The position numbers were made by a program, and so were the translations under genes. This document shows positions 6,538-14,341 of a DNA stretch of 14,820 bases, one piece after another (position 1 is the first letter of the stretch; each line of letters opens with the position of its first letter). The notes below the pieces were generated by a model, which was not told the origin of the DNA, searched no databases, and worked only from the letters and a program-made list of their open reading frames with translations. Source of the DNA: Bacteroidales bacterium (GTDB lineage: Bacteria > Bacteroidota > Bacteroidia > Bacteroidales > UBA3663); NCBI GenBank assembly GCA_004557315.1, contig SFEH01000050.1, positions 1-14,820 of the forward strand, in the 5' to 3' direction.

Positions 6538-6569
6538 CAAAGGTAGAAAAATAGCAGTATAAAACCAAA
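6538..6569 (-). promoter_or_regulatory. Bacteroidetes-type promoter for the PASTA-rluD-ddl-acyltransferase block
   Basis: On the minus strand, TTTG (6569-6566) is separated by exactly 20 nt from TACCTTTG (6545-6538). This fits the Bacteroidetes sigma-ABfr consensus TTTG-N19-21-TAnnTTTG. The -7 box ends 18 nt before the ATG at 6519, implying a short leader. No comparable promoter was found in the rluD-ddl or ddl-acyltransferase gaps, so this one probably drives the whole block. Confidence 0.75.
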
Positions 6570-6587
6570 TAAATTTATATTTATTTG
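6566..6587. promoter_or_regulatory. 22-bp palindrome in the divergent promoter region (possible operator)
   Basis: CAAATAAAT (6566-6574) and ATTTATTTG (6579-6587) are exact reverse complements around TTAT. The left end is the -33 TTTG box of the minus-strand promoter itself. A repressor or activator dimer binding here would directly meet that promoter, and possibly the plus-strand one. AT-rich palindromes also arise by chance, so the role is inferred. Confidence 0.5.
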
Positions 6588-6639
6588 TCACAAGTGAAAA
6601 AATAGAGTGATAAAAATAGGAAGTTATCGCAAAATTTAG

Positions 6640-6647
6640 TAACTTTG
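6640..6647 (+). promoter_or_regulatory. Probable -7 box for the coiled-coil gene
   Basis: TAACTTTG fits the TAnnTTTG consensus and lies 27 nt before the ATG at 6675. No TTTG box is found 19-21 nt upstream (around 6615-6618 the sequence is AAT-rich). Either the promoter has a weak -33 element or it needs an activator. Confidence 0.5.
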
Positions 6648-6674
6648 CGGTGCAAATAATTTACATTTCAACAA

Positions 6675-7547
6675 ATGAACAAGAAATATTACATTGCTGC
6701 AGCCATCCTGTTTGTCCTGACAATAGGTGGCTTTCTGTATTACATAGTCGAGCAAAACAAGACTATCGATGAATTGACTGAGTCCTTTGCACTCGAAAAA
6801 GAAGACCTTGAAAACGAGTATTCACAGCTGGCTATCCAGTATGAAGGCTATAAGCTAAATGTCAACAACGACTCGCTTGAGCAGAAACTCGAAGACCAGC
6901 GAATCAAGATACAGCGGCTCGTCGAGGAGCTGAAACAGACCAAGGCTCAGGATGCAAGAAAGATCAATTCGCTCAAGAAGGAGTTGGAGACAGTTCGTGG
7001 AGTGCTTCGCTATTACGTGGCACAGGTCGATTCGCTCAACAAGGTCAACGAGCAGCTTGTGGCTGAAAACACCCAGGTCAAGAAGGAGATGCAGAAAGTT
7101 AAGAACAGCAATGCCAACCTTCAGACGGAGAACAAGCAGCTCACGCAGAAAGTTACCCTTGCTGCCAAGCTCAATGCCGTTGGACTCACCGCCAAGGCTC
7201 TCACCAAGCGCGAGAAACCTACCACTTCGCTCAAGAAAACTACCATCTTTGCTGTCAGCTTCACCATCGCTGCCAATATCACAGCTGAAGTTGGATACAA
7301 AGATATCTATGTGCGCATACTCACTCCTGCCGAGGATTTGCTGACCAATGCCAAGTCGGGCACTTTCAGCTATGACGGTTCGGAAGTGCAGTATTCGATG
7401 AAGAAGAATATTGAATATGGTGGCGACGAGACTCATGTGACCATCTACTGGAACCGCAACGAGACTCTCAACCCAGGAACATACAAGTTTGAGGTTTATG
7501 CCGATGGCAATATGATCGGTCAGACCAGTCTGAAGATGGAGAAATGA
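6675..7547 (+). CDS. Membrane-anchored coiled-coil protein
   Basis: This 290-aa protein of unknown function has one N-terminal membrane helix (YYIAAAILFVLTIGGFLYYIV, about residues 5-25). A long charged heptad region from about 27 to 165 follows, almost certainly a coiled coil (for example EQKLEDQRIKIQRLVEELKQT). The C-terminal domain, about 185-290, is beta-rich (TTIFAVSFTIAANI, KDIYVRILTP, YKFEVYADGNMIGQTSL) and looks like an immunoglobulin-like sandwich outside the membrane. Similar Bacteroidetes proteins are often annotated loosely as chromosome partitioning or SMC-like because of the coiled coil. I would not carry that name over, since the protein appears to be anchored and extracytoplasmic. 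Its stop overlaps the start of the YihY gene in ATGA (7544-7547), so the two are translationally coupled. Confidence 0.85.
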   Translation: MNKKYYIAAAILFVLTIGGFLYYIVEQNKTIDELTESFALEKEDLENEYSQLAIQYEGYKLNVNNDSLEQKLEDQRIKIQRLVEELKQTKAQDARKINSLKKELETVRGVLRYYVAQVDSLNKVNEQLVAENTQVKKEMQKVKNSNANLQTENKQLTQKVTLAAKLNAVGLTAKALTKREKPTTSLKKTTIFAVSFTIAANITAEVGYKDIYVRILTPAEDLLTNAKSGTFSYDGSEVQYSMKKNIEYGGDETHVTIYWNRNETLNPGTYKFEVYADGNMIGQTSLKMEK

Positions 7548-8929
7548 CAAGCTTCAAGCCTATAGAACTGACAAAGCGAGTAATCAAGTTCCTTACTCAC
7601 GACATGTGGCATCTCACCAATGAAGATGTCAAGGGTAGCTATCGCTTCTTTGTCAACATCATCAAGGCTCTCTATCTCTCACTGCGCTTCTTCTTCAGCG
7701 AACGTCTGATGGAGAAAGCATCGGCCCTCACCTATTACACCATCCTTGCCATCGTGCCTATGATGGCACTGATAGTGGCTCTCGCCCGAGGCTTCAACCT
7801 ATACGACCTCATCGAACAGAGCGTCTCAAGCATGTTCCCCACACAGGAGGACACTGTGAAATACCTCTTCAGCTTTGCTGACAGCTACCTCGAACATACT
7901 AAGACAGGAATAGTGATGGGTGTAGGCATTCTGCTCCTCATATGGGTCATAATCAACCTTATGGGCAATATCGAGACTGTCTTCAACCAGATTTGGCAGC
8001 AGAAAACAGACCGGACTGCGGTGAGAAAGGTGACTGACTACCTCTCGATCTTCATCATGGTGCCGCTATTCCTCGCCATCAGCTCAAGCATCGAGATCTT
8101 CTCTCAGACTGTAGTCAATAACAGTTCATTCGGACTCGACATAAGCCAGACCCTGATGCAATGGATCCATTGCACCCGATACCTCTTGATATACGTAGCT
8201 TTCTTTCTCGTCTATATTGTCGTTCCTAACACCAAGGTCAAGTTCTTCAATGCCTTCATAGCATCGCTTGTGGCAGGTTCGATATTCATGGGATTCGAAT
8301 GGCTCTACATCAACGGACAGATATGGGTTTCGAAATACAACGCCATCTACGGATCTTTCGCAGCCCTTCCTCTCCTTCTCCTCTTTATCCAGATGTCGTG
8401 GGTGATATGTCTCTACGGAGCTGAGCTCTCTTACGCTGCCCAGAACATCCAGAATTTCAACTACGAAAAAGACACACAGAACATCTCATATCGTTACTAC
8501 AACTTCATGGCCATCGTCGTTGCCGGAATCATCTACAACCGCTTCAAGCATCCTGCAGATGTCGGCAACGATGAGAAAAGCGTGATGACGACCGAAGATG
8601 TCAGCCGCCTGCTCCACCTTCCTTCCAAGCTGTCGAACAAGATTCTGTCACACCTCTGCGACCTTGACATCATACGCAAGACCATAGACAACGGCAATCC
8701 CGACCAGCATGTCTGGACCCCAGGACGCGACGTGAGCTCGTTCAGCATTGCCGACCTGCTTGAAGAGATGGATGTGCATGGAGCGAGCGACTTCAAGTAC
8801 GACTATGATGGCATATTCTCCAAAGAATGGGATATCTTGTGCCAGATGCGCAAAGCTCACTATGATGCAGGCAAGAACACCCTGCTTGCCGATATTGAGC
8901 TGCATAGCGACCTGACGAAAAAGGAATGA
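7544..8929 (+). CDS. YihY/BrkB-family inner-membrane protein with C-terminal extension
   Basis: This 461-aa protein is of the YihY/virulence factor BrkB family, once misnamed ribonuclease BN. About six membrane helices lie within residues 50-310. Family hallmarks are ALTYYTILAIVPMMALIVAL, the NLMGNIETVFNQIW stretch, YNAIYGSFAALPLLLLFIQMSW and LYGAELSYA. Residues from about 320 to 461 form a soluble cytoplasmic extension. It includes a segment resembling a winged helix (MTTEDVSRLLHLPSKLSNKILSHLCDLDIIRKT), as seen in some Bacteroidetes and Gram-positive members. The family's function is not settled; transport or lipid-related roles have been suggested. The gene begins in an ATGA overlap with the coiled-coil gene and ends 31 nt before the CotH gene. 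Confidence 0.88.
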   Translation: MTSFKPIELTKRVIKFLTHDMWHLTNEDVKGSYRFFVNIIKALYLSLRFFFSERLMEKASALTYYTILAIVPMMALIVALARGFNLYDLIEQSVSSMFPTQEDTVKYLFSFADSYLEHTKTGIVMGVGILLLIWVIINLMGNIETVFNQIWQQKTDRTAVRKVTDYLSIFIMVPLFLAISSSIEIFSQTVVNNSSFGLDISQTLMQWIHCTRYLLIYVAFFLVYIVVPNTKVKFFNAFIASLVAGSIFMGFEWLYINGQIWVSKYNAIYGSFAALPLLLLFIQMSWVICLYGAELSYAAQNIQNFNYEKDTQNISYRYYNFMAIVVAGIIYNRFKHPADVGNDEKSVMTTEDVSRLLHLPSKLSNKILSHLCDLDIIRKTIDNGNPDQHVWTPGRDVSSFSIADLLEEMDVHGASDFKYDYDGIFSKEWDILCQMRKAHYDAGKNTLLADIELHSDLTKKE

Positions 8930-8960
8930 TCAAGCAATACTAACTATATCTATCAACACT

Positions 8961-10214
8961 ATGAAACATTGGGCATATCTACTGTCTTGTCTGTTCTTAC
9001 TCCTTTCTTGTGGTGAGAGCGACAAGCCTATAAACAACGAGCCTGAAACAGAAGAATCACCTCTTCAGGCATTAGGGCTTCCAGACACAGGCCTTCCTGT
9101 AATAGTCATCAACACACCTGGTGCCAAGACAATCGACAGCAAGGAAGACTGGATTGAGGGTGCTTCGGTCAAGATATATAATATAAAAGGTGAAATAGAA
9201 ACTGAGGCATCGACAGCAATCAAAGGTCGTGGCAACACGACTTGGAGCTATCCGAAGAAGCCGTACACTCTGAAACTCGACAGCAAGACCGAAATACTGG
9301 GAATGCCAAAGCACAAGCGATGGGTCTTGCTAGCCAACTGGATGGATCGCACGATGATGCGCAACGATATTTCCCTTGAGATGGGACGTAGAAGCAAGGC
9401 TCTGGAATGGACTCCTCGCGGACAATTCATCGAGCTGGTTATTAACAACCGTCATCTGGGCAACTATTACTTGTGCGAACAGATCAAAATCGACGAGTCG
9501 CGAGTCAATATTTCCGAACTCGACGAGAATGCCACCGAAGGAGAAGATATCACAGGTGGTTACTTGATGGAGCTCGACGTTTATTTCGATGAGCAATACA
9601 AGTTCTATTCTTCCATCTTCAGCCTGCCATATATGTTCAAGGACCCCGATGAAGTCAATTCCGCACAATTTGACTATATGAAGCAATATGTCAATGAAAT
9701 GGAAACTGCATTGCGAGATCCTGTCAAGTTCGAGTCACGCGAGTTCGATAATTTTATGGAGCTGAAAAGCTTTGCCGACTGGTGGATCATCAATGAGCTG
9801 GTCTGCAACTTCGAGGCAAAGCACCCAAAGAGCTGCTATATCCACAAAGACAAGGGCGGAAAGATTGTGGCTGGCCCATTGTGGGATTACGACTGGGAAA
9901 CCTTTACCTATCACACTACAGAACATATCGCCGACAAGCTATATTACAAGAAATTGTTCAGAGACAAGGAATTCCGCAACATCGTCAAGGCACAGTGGAA
10001 TATTCTAAAACCACAGTTTGAGACTATTCCTGACTATATCGACCAACAAGCTCAGGCACTTGAGAAGTCAGATGCCATCAACAGCCAGATGTGGCCTATA
10101 TCGGTTGATGTCAATGGCGACACCAAGGATTCGTTCTCAGTAGCTATAAGCAAGATGAAGGACAACTACACCAAGCGTCTGAAATGGATTGACGGTTACA
10201 TCAGCAACCTATGA
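8961..10214 (+). CDS. CotH-family lipoprotein (kinase-like)
   Basis: This 417-aa lipoprotein has signal peptide MKHWAYLLSCLFLLLSC with lipobox LLSC at Cys17. The acidic residues just after it (GESDK) are compatible with the surface-export signal of Bacteroidetes lipoproteins. The mature part is a CotH domain, a protein-kinase-like fold known to phosphorylate spore coat proteins in Bacillus. Recognisable blocks are AIKGRGNTTWSYPKKPYTLKL, KHKRWVLLANWMDRTMMRND, the NNRHLGNYYLCEQIKID stretch, GGYLMELD, and the late acidic motif GPLWDYDWE, which corresponds to the metal-binding region. All appear intact, so the fold is probably active, but whether it phosphorylates proteins or another substrate outside the cell is unknown. 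It lies 25 nt before the glycosyltransferase gene. Confidence 0.9.
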   Translation: MKHWAYLLSCLFLLLSCGESDKPINNEPETEESPLQALGLPDTGLPVIVINTPGAKTIDSKEDWIEGASVKIYNIKGEIETEASTAIKGRGNTTWSYPKKPYTLKLDSKTEILGMPKHKRWVLLANWMDRTMMRNDISLEMGRRSKALEWTPRGQFIELVINNRHLGNYYLCEQIKIDESRVNISELDENATEGEDITGGYLMELDVYFDEQYKFYSSIFSLPYMFKDPDEVNSAQFDYMKQYVNEMETALRDPVKFESREFDNFMELKSFADWWIINELVCNFEAKHPKSCYIHKDKGGKIVAGPLWDYDWETFTYHTTEHIADKLYYKKLFRDKEFRNIVKAQWNILKPQFETIPDYIDQQAQALEKSDAINSQMWPISVDVNGDTKDSFSVAISKMKDNYTKRLKWIDGYISNL

Positions 10215-10239
10215 TAACAACGAATATTTATATAAAAAC

Positions 10240-10971
10240 ATGAACAAGACATCTGAATACAGATTCACAATCATTGTCCCTATCTACAATGAGGAAGACA
10301 ATATTGCCCGTCTGGAAAGTACCTTCGCCGAGTATCTGCCAAAGTGCATCGAAAAAGCATGTGTGCTCTTTGTCAATGATGGATCGAAGGACAGCAGTCT
10401 GAAAGGCATCGAGGAGATATGCTCACGAAACAAGGATTTCTACTACATCTCATTCGACCGCAACCGCGGACTTTCGGCGGCAATCAAGGCGGGATTCGAC
10501 ACATGCGAGTCTCCTCTTGTAGGCTACATGGATGCCGACCTGCAGACCGCACCTGAGGACTTCAACCTTCTGTTGCCTCATGCTGCCGACTACACTCTCG
10601 TCTCTGGCATCCGTGCACGACGCAACGACTCGGGCTCAAAACGCATACAATCGAAGATTGCCAACGGCTTTCGCCGCATGATGACTGGCGACACTGCCAC
10701 CGACACTGGCTGTCCGCTAAAGGTCATGCAGACACCATACGCCAAGCGCATCCCTATGTTCAAGGGCATGCACCGCTTCTTCGCCGCACTCATCACCCTG
10801 CAGGACGGCGGCACTTTCTTCGAGACACCAGTGCGCCACTTTCCTCGCACGGCTGGTCAGTCGAAGTTCCACCTCTGGAACCGCCTCATTGGTCCTTTCC
10901 AGGACTGCTTCGCGTTCCGCTGGATGCGTAGCCGATATATCAACTATCACATTGCAAAAGACAACATCTAA
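10240..10971 (+). CDS. Family 2 glycosyltransferase, DPM1-like
   Basis: This 243-aa GT-A fold enzyme resembles dolichyl/undecaprenyl-phosphate sugar transferases. It starts with FTIIVPIYNEEDNI. The nucleotide-binding acidic pair is in FVNDGSKDSS (Asp47). The metal-binding DxD motif is MDADLQTAPED (Asp98, Asp100), and RNRGLSAAIKAGFD is the typical loop before it. GCPLKVM and RTAGQSKFHLWNRL are the acceptor-side motifs of the polyprenyl-phosphate transferases. There is no C-terminal membrane helix pair of the ArnC type, so the enzyme looks soluble or peripheral. The ATG at 10240 was chosen because the family starts just before FTIIVPIYNE; the in-frame ATG-like start at 10189 lies inside the CotH gene. 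The LAB_N gene begins 3 nt after its stop, which suggests they work as a unit. Confidence 0.9.
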   Translation: MNKTSEYRFTIIVPIYNEEDNIARLESTFAEYLPKCIEKACVLFVNDGSKDSSLKGIEEICSRNKDFYYISFDRNRGLSAAIKAGFDTCESPLVGYMDADLQTAPEDFNLLLPHAADYTLVSGIRARRNDSGSKRIQSKIANGFRRMMTGDTATDTGCPLKVMQTPYAKRIPMFKGMHRFFAALITLQDGGTFFETPVRHFPRTAGQSKFHLWNRLIGPFQDCFAFRWMRSRYINYHIAKDNI

Positions 10972-10974
10972 ACG

Positions 10975-11610
10975 ATGAGCCAAACTACATTTCTAATAGG
11001 ATTGGCAGCACAGTTCTTCTATACTGCCCGAGCTCTCGTGCAATGGATCAAGTCAGAAAAGAGCAAGAAGATCGAATCGCCCACCATCTTCTGGATCTTC
11101 AGTCTCCTTGGCTCTTCTCTGTTCTTTTTCTATGGCTACCTGCGCGATGACTTCTCTATCATCTTCGGTGAACTTCTCTCATATTATATATATATGTGGA
11201 ATCTCAAGGCCAAAGGCATCCTGACTCATATCCCGAAGGCCATCACCTGGGTCTTCGCCTTTGTCCCTGTCGCTATCCTCGGATTGATGCTCAAGGATTT
11301 CAGTTACTTCACCTCTTCGTTCTTCAAAAACGAGGATTTGCCTATATATGCTATCGTCTGGGGCAGTGTTGGTCAGTTCATCTACAAGATGCGCTTTGTC
11401 TATCAGTGGTACTACAGCTACCGCCACAAGGAGTCGCTCCTGCCTGTCACATTCTGGGTTCTCGCACTCGTCGGTTCGCTCATGATCATCATCTACGGCA
11501 TCTTCCGACTCGACTGGATCATCATTATCGGACAGACAGGCATAATTGCCACAATACGAAATATCATCATTGGACGAAAGTTCAAGAAAGAAAAAGAAAT
11601 CGATTGCTGA
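10975..11610 (+). CDS. Tandem LAB_N-domain membrane protein
   Basis: This 211-aa membrane protein is made of two copies of the lipid-A-disaccharide-synthase N-terminal (LAB_N) domain. The copies span about residues 9-77 and 130-197 and share the spaced pattern G-x3-QF-x-Y-x2-R-x3-QW-x2-S, then P-x2-FW, L-x-GS, YG-x2-R-x-D and II-x-G (about 20 identical positions). A hydrophobic linker of about 50 residues with one more helix (AFVPVAILGLML) joins them. The rest of LpxB, its glycosyltransferase part, is absent. LAB_N belongs to the PQ-loop/MtN3-like helical bundles, which in other proteins form small transporters by duplication. A role moving or presenting a lipid-linked sugar for the upstream glycosyltransferase is inferred. 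The gene ends 21 nt before the GH92 gene. Confidence 0.88.
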   Translation: MSQTTFLIGLAAQFFYTARALVQWIKSEKSKKIESPTIFWIFSLLGSSLFFFYGYLRDDFSIIFGELLSYYIYMWNLKAKGILTHIPKAITWVFAFVPVAILGLMLKDFSYFTSSFFKNEDLPIYAIVWGSVGQFIYKMRFVYQWYYSYRHKESLLPVTFWVLALVGSLMIIIYGIFRLDWIIIIGQTGIIATIRNIIIGRKFKKEKEIDC

Positions 11611-11631
11611 TTACTAATATTTAATGGTTTT

Positions 11632-13935
11632 ATGAAAAAAGTCTTGTGCCTTACGTGCTCCATTGCCTTGTTTTGCAGCTGTTCGACCCAGTCAGAACAG
11701 CACGATTATCTCCAGTATGTCAACACAATGATTGGCACCGGAGCTCACTATTCTGCTGAGAATGCGGAATATCTCGGTGGTGTCACACGCAAGCAGAAAC
11801 CTATGCGCACAAGTAAGAAAGGTGATATGGGCGGATATGATCAGGCTCACGACCCTGCTCAGCTGATACCTGCAGTCCTGATGCCCCATGGCATGACATT
11901 CTGGACACCACAGACTGCCGACACCGAACAGAAAGGCATTGCGCCTTATTACTATGCCGACGACGAGATACAGGGCTTCCGTGCTTCTCACTGGATTGTG
12001 GGTGGCATGACTCAAGACTATGGCTCTATGACCATTATGCCACAGTTTGGCTCTCTGACGGGCGATCCACTCGACCGAGGTTCAAAATTCTCTCACCAGA
12101 ACGAGGTATCGACTCCTGCCTACTACTCTGTCGAACTCGAACGCTACGGCATCCAAGCCGAAATGACAGCCACAAGCCGCACTGCCCTCTTCCGTTTCAC
12201 TTTCGACCATGACGGCATCGGCTACATCACCGTCAATGCCAACTCCGACGAAGCCATGGGTTCGCTTCAATGCGATGCTGCCAACGGCATCATCACTGGC
12301 TCCAATCCTGCCCACCGCATCTATCAGGGATTGGGTCAATACACTGGTTTCGATGGTCATTTCGTGGTCGAAGTCGTGAACAAGGAGATAGCTGCCTTTG
12401 GCACTTACAACCCAGAAGGCATATACGCAGGACGTGACACCATCACTGGCACAATGAGCACCGGCGGAGCTTACCTCCAGTTTGATGTCAAGGCTGGCGA
12501 AACGGTCTATGTCCGTGCTGCCACATCTTTCACAAGCATCGAGAAAGCCAAGCTTAACCTATTGACTGAATGTCCCGACAGTGATTTCGACAAGATGCGA
12601 AGCAATCTTGAGGAAACGTGGCAACAGACACTTTCAGCTATCGAAGTAGAGAGCGATGACCCTGAGCTGCTCACCAATTTCTATACTTCGCTCTATCATG
12701 CTTCGTTCCTCCCTCGCGAGTTCAACGATGTCGATGGCAGCTATCCAAGCTATGCTGGCAATGACTCGACTGCTCACACCTCTGGCACATATTACGACGA
12801 CTACAGCATGTGGGACACCTATCGTGCCCTTCATCCGCTGAAGTGTCTTATCGATCCCGAACGTGCTGGCGACATGATCCAGTCACTCCTCGACAAGTAT
12901 GATCAGGGCGGCTGGCTACCAATCTTCCCTTGCTGGAACAGCTATACAAGCGAGATGATTGGCGACCATTGTGCTTCTCTCATTGCCGATGCTTACTTCA
13001 AGGGTGTCAGAAATTTCGACATCGACAAGGCATACGAGGCTCTATACAAGAACGCCTTCACGCTGCCTGAGACCTTCGAGGAATACGCTGAAGGCAAGAG
13101 TCGTCGCGCACTCAATTCTTATATACTACATGGCTATATTCCTGTGCAAGACCCTGTTGCCGACGCCTATCATAAGGCAGAACAGACCTCTCGCACTCTC
13201 GAATACGCCTACGATGATTTTGTCTTTGCCCGTTTTGCTCAAGCCCTCGGACACGACGATGTGGCAAAGCAGCTTTTCGAGCGAAGCCAGAACTACCGCA
13301 ATGTCATCAACCCTGCGACAGGTTGGGCAGATGGTCGAAACGATGATGGCTCTTTCCTCAACTCTGACCCATGGAGCTTCCAGAAGTTCATCTGCGAGGG
13401 TCAGCCTTGTCATTACACTTGGTATGTGCCTCACGACATCAATGGACTAATGGAGCTGATGGGAGGCGAAGAGACCTTTGTTGCAAAGCTCGATTCGCTT
13501 TTCGAGACTGGTCATTACTGGCACGGCAATGAGCCAAGCCACCAGATATGCTATATCTACGACTATACAAGTCAGCCAGAGAAAACACAGAAGCATGTTC
13601 GTGAGACAATGAGGACGCAATATGCAGCATCGCACGACGGACTGGCAGGCAACGACGATGCTGGTCAGATGTCGGCATGGTACATCTTCTCTGCCCTCGG
13701 CTTCTACCCAGTATGTCCTGGCACTCCCGAATATGCCATCGGTAGTCCTGTCTTCAACAAGGCGGTCATCCACCTGCCTTCGGGTCGCGACTTCACCATC
13801 ATAGCCGACAACGCTTCTGCCGAAAACATCTACATCAAGCAAGCCACCCTCAATGGCAAGCCTCTCGAACGTATGTTCATCTCTCACGATGACATCGCCA
13901 ATGGTGGCACTCTGCATTGCGTTATGGGCAAATAA
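11632..13935 (+). CDS. GH92 alpha-mannosidase lipoprotein
   Basis: This 767-aa enzyme is of glycoside hydrolase family 92, calcium-dependent inverting exo-mannosidases common in gut Bacteroidetes. The signal peptide MKKVLCLTCSIALFCSC has a slightly unusual lipobox (FCSC, Cys17). The N-terminal beta-sandwich begins YVNTMIGTG. The (alpha/alpha)6 catalytic domain contains SMWDTYRALHPL and LPIFPCWNSYTSEMIGDH. It also has CEGQPCHYTWYVPHD, whose Glu589 matches the general acid, and GNDDAGQMSAWYIFSALGFYPVCPG, whose Asp675/Asp676 lie in the base motif. Residues from about 40 to 80 form an insertion not seen in typical members, where IGTG is normally followed quickly by PG-x-PFGM. Linkage specificity (alpha-1,2, 1,3 or 1,4, or phospho-mannan) cannot be told. 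There is no SusC/SusD or regulator nearby. Confidence 0.94.
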   Translation: MKKVLCLTCSIALFCSCSTQSEQHDYLQYVNTMIGTGAHYSAENAEYLGGVTRKQKPMRTSKKGDMGGYDQAHDPAQLIPAVLMPHGMTFWTPQTADTEQKGIAPYYYADDEIQGFRASHWIVGGMTQDYGSMTIMPQFGSLTGDPLDRGSKFSHQNEVSTPAYYSVELERYGIQAEMTATSRTALFRFTFDHDGIGYITVNANSDEAMGSLQCDAANGIITGSNPAHRIYQGLGQYTGFDGHFVVEVVNKEIAAFGTYNPEGIYAGRDTITGTMSTGGAYLQFDVKAGETVYVRAATSFTSIEKAKLNLLTECPDSDFDKMRSNLEETWQQTLSAIEVESDDPELLTNFYTSLYHASFLPREFNDVDGSYPSYAGNDSTAHTSGTYYDDYSMWDTYRALHPLKCLIDPERAGDMIQSLLDKYDQGGWLPIFPCWNSYTSEMIGDHCASLIADAYFKGVRNFDIDKAYEALYKNAFTLPETFEEYAEGKSRRALNSYILHGYIPVQDPVADAYHKAEQTSRTLEYAYDDFVFARFAQALGHDDVAKQLFERSQNYRNVINPATGWADGRNDDGSFLNSDPWSFQKFICEGQPCHYTWYVPHDINGLMELMGGEETFVAKLDSLFETGHYWHGNEPSHQICYIYDYTSQPEKTQKHVRETMRTQYAASHDGLAGNDDAGQMSAWYIFSALGFYPVCPGTPEYAIGSPVFNKAVIHLPSGRDFTIIADNASAENIYIKQATLNGKPLERMFISHDDIANGGTLHCVMGK

Positions 13936-14002
13936 TTGCAGCAGCAATCGCACAGAATGGTGTGTCAGATCTAATCAGCAAGAAGAATATTCAGTAACAA
14001 AT

Positions 14003-14290
14003 ATGCAAAAATTCGTAATAACAAAAGAAGGAGAACTGCGCTTCGGTGACGTTCGTCTGCACAAGGACCTGCTTCCTTGGGGCGAAGACGAGTGTTATGG
14101 TGGCGGGTTCTGGAAAGTAGAAGCCTGTAGCATAAGCCTCTATGGCCGTTCATTCGACTTTGGCGCACCTGATTTCAGCCATGTGCGCAGGATTGACTGG
14201 ACAGGCATCGGAGGCAAGCCCTCTTTCCTAATCTACTATCCAAATTACCCTGATCTGGATAACGCAGAACATGTATTTGCCAATCCATGA
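14003..14290 (+). CDS. Small protein of unknown function
   Basis: This 95-aa protein begins MQKFVITKEGELRFGDVRLHK. I do not recognise a named family, though the start resembles short uncharacterised Bacteroidales proteins. It has no signal peptide or membrane helix, is rich in aromatic residues and glycine (YGGGFWKVEA, SLYGRSFDFGAPDF), and its alternating pattern suggests an all-beta fold. The same frame is open back to 13853, but that part lies inside the GH92 gene in another frame. The ATG at 14003, 67 nt after the GH92 stop, is therefore the sensible start. It may be co-transcribed with GH92. Confidence 0.65.
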   Translation: MQKFVITKEGELRFGDVRLHKDLLPWGEDECYGGGFWKVEACSISLYGRSFDFGAPDFSHVRRIDWTGIGGKPSFLIYYPNYPDLDNAEHVFANP

Positions 14291-14341
14291 TATTGTTCGC
14301 TGCCTATCAAGACTATTGTAGCTATGCCAGATTTGTATGTA

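Noticed and set aside
6520..6591. Longer start for the PASTA protein
   Set aside because: The extension spans a good promoter and would put extra hydrophobic residues before the real membrane helix.
6855..7550. Open frame of 231 codons antisense to the coiled-coil gene
   Set aside because: It mirrors the heptad composition of the real gene and has no motifs of its own. The ATGA coupling of the plus-strand gene supports the plus strand.
8961..14290. Polysaccharide utilisation locus
   Set aside because: There is a GH92 and lipoproteins but no SusC, SusD, hybrid two-component or ECF sigma/anti-sigma gene.
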